Below are positions 52,346 to 58,876 of a stretch of 58,876 nt of DNA, in pieces; position 1 is the stretch's first letter, and each line of letters opens with the position of its first letter. The position numbers and the translations under genes were made by a program. Under the pieces are notes generated by a model. That model saw only the letters and a list, made by a program, of their open reading frames with translations, made no database searches and was not told the origin of the DNA. The stretch covers positions 1-58,876 of the forward strand of contig CADECW010000017.1 in assembly GCA_902825855.1 (NCBI GenBank). The letters are read 5' to 3'. The DNA comes from an uncultured Rhodospirillales bacterium (GTDB lineage: Bacteria; Pseudomonadota; Alphaproteobacteria; Reyranellales; Reyranellaceae).

Positions 52346-53299
52346 CTATCGTCGCACGGCGGCAAGGGCCGCGGCGATCGATGGAGCATCATCCATGCCG
52401 CCGATCACGACTTCGTCGAGACCGATGGCGCGATACTCCTCGAGCCTGGCGCGCACCTGGTCGGGCGTACCGCAGGCGGCGTGGCGGCGCACCACGTCGT
52501 CGCTAACCAGGCGATCGACCTCGGTCCAGTTTTCCGCGGCATAGGCCGTCGCAAGAGCGGCCTGGTCGAGCCTGGCGCCCGACAGTCGGATGTTTTCTGC
52601 GTGATGCGCTCCGCGCAGCACGAAACCGATCGGCCGGCGGATCGAATCGATGCCCTCCTTCTCGGTGGCGCCGAGCCTGGTATAGACGATGCCGACCTTC
52701 TGGAAGCCCGGGTTGGTGCTTGCCGCCTCGGCAAGGCAGGCCTCCACGAATGGCGGCGAGGTTGCCGCCGAGATCAGCACGCCATCGCTCTCGCGGCCGG
52801 CGAGCTTCAGCATGCGCGCGCGCGACGCTGCCAGCACGATCGGCACCTTGCGACCGCCATTGGCCAGCCGCCGGCCCCACACGCTGAACATCTGACCCTG
52901 GAAATCCGCCATCTCGCCGGCCAGCAACGCGCGGCAGATCTTCACCGTCTCGTCGATGCTGACCAGCGGTCTGATCGCCTGCAGCCCCGCCGCCTTGAGA
53001 TCGGCCGGCGCGCCGGCACCGAGGCACAGAATGACTCGGCCGGGAAACATCTCGTCGAGCGTCGCCGCCGCCATGGCGATGAACACCGGATGCACCGAAT
53101 AGGGGCTCATCGCCATCAGGGCGACCTTGATGCGCCTGGTGGCGCCGAGCGCCAGCGCCGCCATGGTAATGGGATCGCGAAGATAGAGGTGACAGGCGAT
53201 CCAAAGCGTCGAGGCGCCACCCTCCTCCGCCGCCCTGGCTTGCGCGGGAATGTCGGTGACCGGCGCGCGACCGTCCATGGAGATGCCGAACTCAACCAT
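52346..53299 (-). CDS. LLM-class oxidoreductase (Mer-like branch)
   Basis: 317 residues. The pocket region reads TLWIACHLYLRDPITMAALALGAT, closer to the methylene-tetrahydromethanopterin reductase-like branch than to the SDH/PEH forms of its neighbours. Other landmarks: [54 protein letters not shown]. The ATG at 53299 overlaps the end of the upstream PLP-enzyme gene by 8 bases (shared ATGGTTGA), showing translational coupling. F420 or FMN could be the cofactor. Confidence 0.85.
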   Translation of the reverse strand: MVEFGISMDGRAPVTDIPAQARAAEEGGASTLWIACHLYLRDPITMAALALGATRRIKVALMAMSPYSVHPVFIAMAAATLDEMFPGRVILCLGAGAPADLKAAGLQAIRPLVSIDETVKICRALLAGEMADFQGQMFSVWGRRLANGGRKVPIVLAASRARMLKLAGRESDGVLISAATSPPFVEACLAEAASTNPGFQKVGIVYTRLGATEKEGIDSIRRPIGFVLRGAHHAENIRLSGARLDQAALATAYAAENWTEVDRLVSDDVVRRHAACGTPDQVRARLEEYRAIGLDEVVIGGMDDAPSIAAALAAVRR

Positions 53300-54545
53300 G
53301 TGAAAATCCGTAGGTGTTCCTGAGCGCGGTCATCAGTTCGGCCAGGCCACCGCTGACGAGCGGCGGCTCGGGCAATGCCGTCTCGATCGGTCCGGGGTCT
53401 TTCAGGCCGCTTGCCGTCAGCAATGCCACGCAGCGCTCTTGCGATGCGATGGTGCCGTCGGCGCGCAGCCGTTCGATGGCAGCGAACGGCGCGACGGACG
53501 ACGCCTCCGGCCAGATGCCTTCCTTCGCAGCGAGCGTCACCACCCAGCGCCGCAGATCGTCGTCGCCGATGGACACTGCGGCACCGCGCGAGCGGCGCAG
53601 CACTTCGAGCCCCTGCACCGTTGCCTGCGCTGCACCGATCGACGTCGCGATGGACGGCGCGTTGCGCGGCACCTCGGGCGGCATGGCATCGCCGCTCGCC
53701 ATGGCGGCGGTGAGCGAGCCCGAAACCTCCGCGGCGACAAAGCGTGGCACGCGATCGATCCAGCCCAGCGCCTTCAGGTCCTCGAAACCCTTCCACATGC
53801 CGAACAGCGCATCGCCGTAGCACACCGGCAGCACGCACCAATCTGGCGGATTCCAGTCGAACGCTTCGGCTATCTCGTAGGCAATCGTCTTGTAGCCTTC
53901 CATGCCGTAGGGGTTGCTGCCGACGACAGGGCCGAAGAACGGCGAGGTCGGATACCAGCCGAACTCACGCACGCCGAGCGACTGCAGGCGCCAGCGGTCG
54001 GCCTTGTCGGTCACCTTCACCACCATGGCGCCGTAGGCGCGCATCTGCAGCACCAGCGGACCGGCCGAGCCCACGAAGGTGAAGACGACGCACGGCAAGC
54101 CAGCCTTGGCGGCGTAGGCAGCGGCGGCGGCACCGGCATTGCCCGACGAGCTCGAGGCAATGACGTTGGCGCCGAACCGCTTCGCCATGGTGAGCGCACC
54201 GGAAGCCAGTCGGTCCTTGAACGACCAGGTGGGATTGCGCGACTCGTCCTTGATCCAGACATCGCCGAGACCGAGGTTCGGCGCCTCGAGCAACGGCGTG
54301 TCGCCCTCGCCCAGGCTCACCGAATCTTTGGCAGACGCCGGCAGGAAGGCATCCCAGCGCCACATCGATCGCGGCCGACGCTGCGTATCGGAACGGCCGA
54401 GCCCGGCGCCGAGCGGCGTGTCGTAAGCGACGGCGAGATTGGCGGGAGCCCGGGCTGTTCGGCAGGCCGGACAATCGTCGGCGAAACGATCGACCGCGTA
54501 TCGGGCGCTGCACCGAACACAGACCAGCGCACTGGGAGGAGGCAT
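53292..54545 (-). CDS. Threonine-synthase-like fold-type II PLP enzyme with N-terminal zinc ribbon
   Basis: 417 residues from ATG 54545 (the frame is open to 54713, without family character upstream). Four cysteines, Cys9-x2-Cys12 and Cys25-x2-Cys28, form a zinc-ribbon start. The PLP lysine is Lys110 in NPTWSFKDRLAS, and the phosphate-binding loop is SSSSGNAGAA (131-140). The layout matches threonine-synthase-like, cysteate-synthase-like and related pyridoxal-dependent lyases/synthases. True threonine synthase is normally placed with thr genes; here it is coupled to LLM genes, so a side role in making or degrading an amino-acid-like compound is more likely (inference). No strong ribosome-binding site. 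Confidence 0.85.
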   Translation of the reverse strand: MPPPSALVCVRCSARYAVDRFADDCPACRTARAPANLAVAYDTPLGAGLGRSDTQRRPRSMWRWDAFLPASAKDSVSLGEGDTPLLEAPNLGLGDVWIKDESRNPTWSFKDRLASGALTMAKRFGANVIASSSSGNAGAAAAAYAAKAGLPCVVFTFVGSAGPLVLQMRAYGAMVVKVTDKADRWRLQSLGVREFGWYPTSPFFGPVVGSNPYGMEGYKTIAYEIAEAFDWNPPDWCVLPVCYGDALFGMWKGFEDLKALGWIDRVPRFVAAEVSGSLTAAMASGDAMPPEVPRNAPSIATSIGAAQATVQGLEVLRRSRGAAVSIGDDDLRRWVVTLAAKEGIWPEASSVAPFAAIERLRADGTIASQERCVALLTASGLKDPGPIETALPEPPLVSGGLAELMTALRNTYGFSHG

Positions 54546-54624
54546 TTCGTAGCTTACCGAGTTTCCGGTGGTGCCTCCAATCCGGCAGTGCCAAGGTGCG
54601 GCAAAATTCGGCAGGAGATTTGCG
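54546..54624. promoter_or_regulatory. 79-base divergent promoter region (PLP enzyme / LLM gene)
   Basis: The only gap from which both the minus-strand PLP-LLM-LLM unit and the plus-strand LLM pair can start. CAGGAGA at 54611-54617 is the ribosome-binding site of the plus-strand gene. No clear palindrome or -35/-10 pair is visible. Confidence 0.4.
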
Positions 54625-55485
54625 ATGGCACTGGGTCGTCTCGGAGTCTGGTACTCGACCGACAAGCTGAACGGCACGCAGCTCGGCGAGCTGATGAAGA
54701 TCGTCGAGGGCAACGGCTACTCGGCCTTCTGGTATCCCGAATCACGCGGCTACGAATCGATGTCGCTCGCTGCGCACCTGCTGTCCAAATCGAGCAAGGT
54801 GACGATCGGCAGCTCGATCGCCAACATCTATGCCCGCGATTCGTACACTGCCAAACGTGCCATGATCTCGCTGAACGACTGGTACGGCGGGCGCTTCATC
54901 CTCGGGCTGGGCGTCAGTCACATTCCCATGGTCGAGGGCGTGCGCGGCCATCGTTACGACAAGCCCATTCCGGCGATGCGGGCCTATCTCGACGGCATCA
55001 ACAAGGACGTGCCGGCGGGAGAGGAGCTGCCCGTCATGGTCGCAGCCCTTGGCCCCAAGATGCTCGCGCTCAGCGGCGAGAAATCTCGCGGCGCTGTTCC
55101 CTATAACGTAACGCCGCGGCACACCCGGCAGGCGGCCGAGATCCTGGGGCCGAAAAAGTGGCTCGCCGTCGAACAGAAGGTGACGATCGAGACCAACGCC
55201 GACCGCGCCCGCGCTCTCGGCCGCAAGGAGCTGGCGCGCTACATGGTGCTGCCGAACTATCGCAACAACTGGCTGCGCGAGGGCTTCACCGAAGCCGATC
55301 TCGCAAACGGCGGCAGCGACCGCTTCATCGACGCCATGTGCCTGTGGGGCGATGCCGACGTCATCAAGAAAGGCCTGCGGGCGCATTTCGAGGCAGGAGC
55401 CACGCATGTCTGCCTGCAGCCGGTCCACGCCGACGGCGATTTCGCCGCGCGCGATCGCATGCTGGAGGCACTGGCGGATACATGA
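54625..55485 (+). CDS. LLM-class F420-dependent oxidoreductase (TIGR03620-like)
   Basis: 286 residues from ATG 54625 (CAGGAGA upstream; the frame is open from 54568). The pocket region reads SAFWYPESRGYESMSLAAHLLSKSSKVTIGSSIANIYARDSYTAKRAM, the pattern I associate with the TIGR03620-like branch of probable F420-dependent oxidoreductases, where the usual His is replaced by Ser-Arg. Then RFILGLGVSHIPMVEGVRGHRY. First of two adjacent plus-strand LLM genes. Substrate unknown. Confidence 0.87.
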   Translation: MALGRLGVWYSTDKLNGTQLGELMKIVEGNGYSAFWYPESRGYESMSLAAHLLSKSSKVTIGSSIANIYARDSYTAKRAMISLNDWYGGRFILGLGVSHIPMVEGVRGHRYDKPIPAMRAYLDGINKDVPAGEELPVMVAALGPKMLALSGEKSRGAVPYNVTPRHTRQAAEILGPKKWLAVEQKVTIETNADRARALGRKELARYMVLPNYRNNWLREGFTEADLANGGSDRFIDAMCLWGDADVIKKGLRAHFEAGATHVCLQPVHADGDFAARDRMLEALADT

Positions 55486-55582
55486 CCAGTTTTGCGGCTG
55501 GGCCGTAGCAAAGGGCCGCATCGCCGTCTGCAGATCGGCACGAAGTCCTTGGCTAGGCTCACGATGATTGAGGGAGGACAGA

Positions 55583-56647
55583 ATGGATTTCGGCATCGCG
55601 CTGCCGACGGCAGCGGACTCGTGGAAGGTCACCAAGGAAGCCGAGGAACTCGGCTTCACCCACGCCTGGTTCTACGACACCCAGATGCTGAGCGCCGATT
55701 GCTTCGTCGCCATGGGTGCGGCGGCGGTGAACACCAGGCGCATCCGGCTCGGCACCGGCGTGCTGGTGCCCTCGAACCGCATCGCGCCGGTCGCGGCCAA
55801 TGCACTGGCGACCTTGAACCAGCTTGCCCCCGGCCGCATCGATTTCGGCGTCGGCACGGGCTTCACCGCACGGCGCGCCATGGGCTTTGGCGCCATCAAG
55901 GTCAAGGACATGGAAGCCTACATCCATCAAGTCTATGGCCTGCTGCGGCGCGAGACCGTCGAGTTCGAGATGGAGGGGCAGAAGAAAAAGATCCGCTTCC
56001 TCAATCCCGAGCTGCCGCTGTTCAACACCCGGGATCCGATCGCGCTCCATCTCTCCGCTTTCGGGCCACGCACCCGTTCGCTGACGGCCAAGCTCAAGGC
56101 GGGGTGGATCGACTTCGTCGGCAAGGTCGAGAACGGCATCAAGGAAGTCGAAGCGATGCGAGAGGCCTGGACCAAGGCCGGCCACGCCATCGGCGACCTG
56201 CAGGCCACCGCATTCGCCCTGGGCTGCGTGCTGGAGGACGGCGAGCCGGCCGATTCCAAGCGGGCAGTGGCGCAGGCCGGACCGCGCGCCGCCGTGATGC
56301 TGCATCGCGCCGCCGACGAAGCGCTCGCCGGCCTCGCGCCGGGCGTGACCATGCTGTCGACGCCGGATATCAAGGCCTACATCGAGATGGCGCGCGGCTT
56401 CGAACCCAGGGACGCGCCCTATCTTGAGAACCACCGCGGCCATCTGATGTTCGTGAAGGAAGAAGAGAAGAAGTTCGTCACCGCCGACCTGATCGCCAAT
56501 ACCTCGTTCACGGCAAGCGAGGCCGAGATCAAGAAGCGCATCGAGGCGTTGCGTGGCGCCGGCTACACCCAGTTCACGATCCAGCTCGTCCCCGGCCAGG
56601 AACACGCACTCGCCGACTGGGCAAGGATCCGCAAGGCATTTGCGTGA
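55583..56647 (+). CDS. LLM-class F420-dependent oxidoreductase (long form)
   Basis: 354 residues from ATG 55583 (GGAGG 5 bases upstream; the frame is open from 55568). Landmarks: THAWFYDTQMLSADCFVAMGAAAVNTRRIRLGTGVLVPSNRIAPVAANALATLNQLAPGRIDFGVGTGFTARRAMG, a form shared with mycobacterial LLM proteins, and PIALHLSAFGPRTRSLTAKLKAGWIDF. It is the longest complete LLM protein in the window, with extra sequence at about 280-320 (EPRDAPYLENHRGHLMFVKEEEKKF). It lies 97 bases after the preceding LLM gene. Confidence 0.87.
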   Translation: MDFGIALPTAADSWKVTKEAEELGFTHAWFYDTQMLSADCFVAMGAAAVNTRRIRLGTGVLVPSNRIAPVAANALATLNQLAPGRIDFGVGTGFTARRAMGFGAIKVKDMEAYIHQVYGLLRRETVEFEMEGQKKKIRFLNPELPLFNTRDPIALHLSAFGPRTRSLTAKLKAGWIDFVGKVENGIKEVEAMREAWTKAGHAIGDLQATAFALGCVLEDGEPADSKRAVAQAGPRAAVMLHRAADEALAGLAPGVTMLSTPDIKAYIEMARGFEPRDAPYLENHRGHLMFVKEEEKKFVTADLIANTSFTASEAEIKKRIEALRGAGYTQFTIQLVPGQEHALADWARIRKAFA

Positions 56648-56655
56648 GACCAGCA

Positions 56656-56670
56656 CGGGCCGGCAGCCCG
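56656..56670. terminator. Short hairpin between convergent LLM and 2OG-oxygenase genes
   Basis: CGGGC (56656-56660) and GCCCG (56666-56670) pair around CGGCA in the 30-base gap between two convergent genes. It is small and lacks T-runs; a modest bidirectional end signal is possible. Confidence 0.3.
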
Positions 56671-56677
56671 CGCTCCC

Positions 56678-57331
56678 TCAAAGGCTCAAATTGAACGCGA
56701 TCGAGATGCGTTCCGCGCTGCCGTTGTAGGGCCGCACCTGGTGGATCACCCAGGCCGGAAACATCACCAGCCGGCCGGCCTTGGGGCGGATGCGCTCGGT
56801 AGCACCCGCCGTCAGGCCGCCCGGCATGGCGTAGCCGAGATGCGGCGCGTTCATTGCCGGCAAGGGCCCACGCGGGTCCATGAACTCGAGCTCGCCGCCC
56901 AACGAGGGATCGGCATCGATGCCGCCATCGTCCACGTAGTAGACCCCCGACCAGAAGGCGCCGGGGTGGGAATGGAACTCGTTGCCGTGGCCGCTGCGGT
57001 TGATGTTCGCCCACATGTTGCCGTGCCACGTCACGGCGAAGTATCCCGGATGCGGCCCGGTGCCGGTGTTGCCCTTGCGATCCGTCGTCACGCGATTGGC
57101 GACGTTGCGGCCGATGGCCATCAGCTTGATCGCCGGCGCGCCGCCCCAGCGATCCATGTCCCAGCTCGACTGCCAGCCGCCCAAGTTGGAGTGCTGCGTG
57201 CTGGGATGCGTCTTCTCGCGCTCGACGATCACGCGACGCAGTTCACCGTTGAGCGCCGCCGCCTCGGATACATCGAAGGTAACGAGCGGGGTCGCAAAGA
57301 GCGGAACGATTTCGGGCGCAGCGCTGCTCAT
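56678..57331 (-). CDS. 2OG-Fe(II) oxygenase, TIGR02466-like family
   Basis: 217 residues from ATG 57331 (the frame is open to 57388 with a Cys-rich extension that lacks family character). The double-stranded beta-helix core is clear: WANINRSGHGNEFHSHPGAFWSGVYYVDD, then LEFMDPRG, then RLVMFPAWVIHQVRPYNGSAERISIAFNL. Likely metal ligands are His120 or His122, an acidic residue at about 147-152, and His197; Arg208 would bind 2-oxoglutarate. Family substrates are largely unknown. It sits between two groups of LLM genes. Confidence 0.85.
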   Translation of the reverse strand: MSSAAPEIVPLFATPLVTFDVSEAAALNGELRRVIVEREKTHPSTQHSNLGGWQSSWDMDRWGGAPAIKLMAIGRNVANRVTTDRKGNTGTGPHPGYFAVTWHGNMWANINRSGHGNEFHSHPGAFWSGVYYVDDGGIDADPSLGGELEFMDPRGPLPAMNAPHLGYAMPGGLTAGATERIRPKAGRLVMFPAWVIHQVRPYNGSAERISIAFNLSL

Positions 57332-57439
57332 GTATCGCAAAACTGTGCAGTTGCACTCGCAACCGCACTCCATATTTCGGCAGTGCACCTATGCGTGCTC
57401 GGCCACTTCAACTTCTCAAGATAGCACAGTGAGGAAGTG

Positions 57440-58321
57440 TTAAAGCTCGGCATAGGGACGGATCACAGTGTCGCCGAAGCGGGACAGGCTCTCCTCCAGG
57501 TTCGGCATGAAGGGACCGATCGGCAGGACGATGCGATCGACGCCCCGCCGCCGGCGCTCCTCGATGGCGGCCCGGGGCTCGACGGTCGAGCTGGGCAGCA
57601 GGTCGGGACAGCCGGCGATCATTTCGATGGCCGCAGGATCGCGACCGGCGTCGGCAGCGGCACGGCGAGCCACGTCGAACAGTGGAAATGTATCAACCTG
57701 GGCACCGATCGATGGGAAGAACCCGTCGCCGAGGCGGCCGGCGCGGCGTGCGGCTGCTTCGGAATGACCGCCGACGACGATTGGGATGCGGCCGGCCGGC
57801 TTGGGATTGCAGGTCACTTCCTTGAAATTCACGAACTCACCCGAAAAAGTTGCACCGTCCTCGGCCCACAGGGCCTTCATGGCGGCGACGTATTCGTCGG
57901 CCCGCCGGCCGCGCCGCTCGAAGGGCACGCCCATGGCCTGGAACTCTTCCTTGAGCCAGCCGACGCCGATGCCGAGCTCGAACCGGCCGCCGCTCATGTA
58001 GTCGAGGGTGGCGACCTGCTTGGCCAGAACCAGCGGGTCGCGCTGCGGCAGGATGACGACGCCCGTCAGGAAGCGCAGCCGCGTCGTCACGGCCGCGGCG
58101 TAGGCGATCCATATCAGGGGATCGGGAAAGGCGCCGGCACGGCCGACCGGCAGGCGGCCGGTCGCCGAGTAGGGGTAGGTGGAGCTGTAGTTGTCGGGAA
58201 AGACCACATGGTCGACCGCCAGCACCGAATCGAAACCCGCCGCTTCGGCCAGGCTCGCCAACCGGGCGGCGCCGGCGAAGTCGGGGAAGGTGTTGTTGCC
58301 GAAATGCAGGGCGAACTTCAT
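57440..58321 (-). CDS. LLM-class F420-dependent oxidoreductase
   Basis: 293 residues. Landmarks: SVLAVDHVVFPDNYSSTYPYSATGRLPVG (close in form to the SDHVVIPTDIEAKYPYSNTGEFPAG of the gene next to fbiC), QVATLDYMSGGRFELGIGVGWLKEEFQAMG, and PIVVGGHSEAAARRAGRLGDGFFP. The similarity makes these two the most alike of the non-adjacent LLM genes here. It follows the truncated LLM gene by 29 bases on the same strand. TIGR03619-like; F420 use is likely. Confidence 0.88.
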   Translation of the reverse strand: MKFALHFGNNTFPDFAGAARLASLAEAAGFDSVLAVDHVVFPDNYSSTYPYSATGRLPVGRAGAFPDPLIWIAYAAAVTTRLRFLTGVVILPQRDPLVLAKQVATLDYMSGGRFELGIGVGWLKEEFQAMGVPFERRGRRADEYVAAMKALWAEDGATFSGEFVNFKEVTCNPKPAGRIPIVVGGHSEAAARRAGRLGDGFFPSIGAQVDTFPLFDVARRAAADAGRDPAAIEMIAGCPDLLPSSTVEPRAAIEERRRRGVDRIVLPIGPFMPNLEESLSRFGDTVIRPYAEL

Positions 58322-58350
58322 GACGTCACCTAACTCGCTACCAGCTCCGG

Positions 58351-58876
58351 TTACCAGCCAAGATCACGGCGGATGCGCGCCGCGGTTTCGAGATGCCGGT
58401 CGTGATCGCCGGCAAAACGCAGCACGATGTGCGTGACGCCGGCATCGACGTAGGATTTCAACCACGCTGCCGCTTCCGCCGCCGGGCCGGCGAAGCTCTT
58501 CTGGCGCTCGCGCGTCTCCAGCGGATCGACGCCGTAATATTCCCTCAGGTAGTCGTTGAGTCTGGCGTCGGCCCGTTTGACGTCATCGTCGATCGACAGC
58601 GTGCAGTACATCGCCGCCGTCAGCTTCGACGGATCGCGGCCGGCGGCCTTGGCCGCCGCGACCACGTCGGCCCATTCCGGCGCATAGTCCTTGGCGAGCG
58701 GGGTGTTGGGGAACCAGCCGTCGAAAAATCTGCCGACGCGTTCGCGCGACGCCTTGACGGCGCCCGCGACCCAGATCGGCGGTCCGCCGGGACGGTGCGG
58801 TGTCGGGCCAAGCACGCTCGCTTCGACCTTCCAGCGCCCTTCCGATCCCGGCTTCGGCCAGGTGACCGGCTTGCCG
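58351..58876 (-). CDS. LLM-class oxidoreductase, 5' end outside the window
   Basis: Only the last 175 or so residues are present; the frame runs off the right edge. The visible part has the LLM second-half landmarks: VTWPKPGSEGRWK, PPIWVAGAVKASRERVGRFFDGWFPNTP, and a C-terminal GVTHIVLRFAGDHDRHLETAARIR. The first half, with the cofactor pocket, cannot be judged. It is upstream of the LLM gene at 57440 on the same strand. Confidence 0.82.
   Translation of the reverse strand, partial: GKPVTWPKPGSEGRWKVEASVLGPTPHRPGGPPIWVAGAVKASRERVGRFFDGWFPNTPLAKDYAPEWADVVAAAKAAGRDPSKLTAAMYCTLSIDDDVKRADARLNDYLREYYGVDPLETRERQKSFAGPAAEAAAWLKSYVDAGVTHIVLRFAGDHDRHLETAARIRRDLGW

Noticed and set aside
1..58876. CRISPR arrays, rRNA, tRNA and intact insertion sequences
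   Set aside because: No regularly spaced repeats, no RNA gene signatures and no transposase-like protein were seen.

Overview
The window is GC-rich, densely packed bacterial DNA of about 50 genes. It has many 4-base start/stop overlaps, two branched-chain-amino-acid-type (Liv) ABC systems, an oligopeptide-type ABC system, a Bug/TctC-type binding protein, CaiB and hydantoinase enzymes, and a multi-GAF sensor kinase. This style fits a soil Alphaproteobacterium of the Hyphomicrobiales/Rhodospirillales kind (Bradyrhizobium- or Reyranella-like). That placement is inference: there is no rRNA or other marker gene here. No tRNA, rRNA, CRISPR array or intact insertion sequence was found.

Left part (1-16300): an M20 carbamoylase-type hydrolase, a GMC oxidoreductase, an orphan TonB and an MFS exporter. 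Next comes a patchy segment (about 5490-7950) with two poorly characterised genes and low coding density. This segment ends exactly where a response-regulator gene is cut off after about 38 codons. That gene's partner, an 1144-residue GAF/PAS histidine kinase, is intact. A Ser/Thr kinase with a peptidoglycan-binding-like domain follows, with a perfect CRP-type palindrome upstream. A VOC protein and an aldo/keto reductase close this part.

Middle (16310-27839): two uptake operons on the minus strand. The first is an oligopeptide-type ABC transporter ending in a CaiB-family CoA-transferase. The second is a Liv-type transporter in which LivM and LivG are fused into one protein.

Right part (27961-58876): a coenzyme F420 island. 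A tightly overlapping operon encodes an FGD1-like F420-dependent glucose-6-phosphate dehydrogenase, CofE, CofD and CofC. The two-domain FbiC (Fo synthase) gene converges on it across two strong hairpins. Together these give every dedicated step of F420 synthesis plus an enzyme that reduces the cofactor. A frameshifted gluconokinase remnant and a 6-phosphogluconate dehydrogenase frame the set as a sugar-phosphate module. Around it lie eleven more luciferase-like (LLM) F420/FMN oxidoreductases, one of them cut by the window edge. Mixed with them are an IclR regulator, a second Liv transporter, HyuA/HyuB hydantoinase subunits, a PhyH-family dioxygenase, a Bug-type binding protein, a threonine-synthase-like PLP enzyme and a 2OG-Fe(II) oxygenase.

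Working model (inference): glucose-6-phosphate oxidation charges F420. The LLM enzymes use F420H2, or in some cases FMN, to reduce imported N-heterocyclic or otherwise unsaturated compounds. Hydantoinase and carbamoylase-type hydrolases then open the products.
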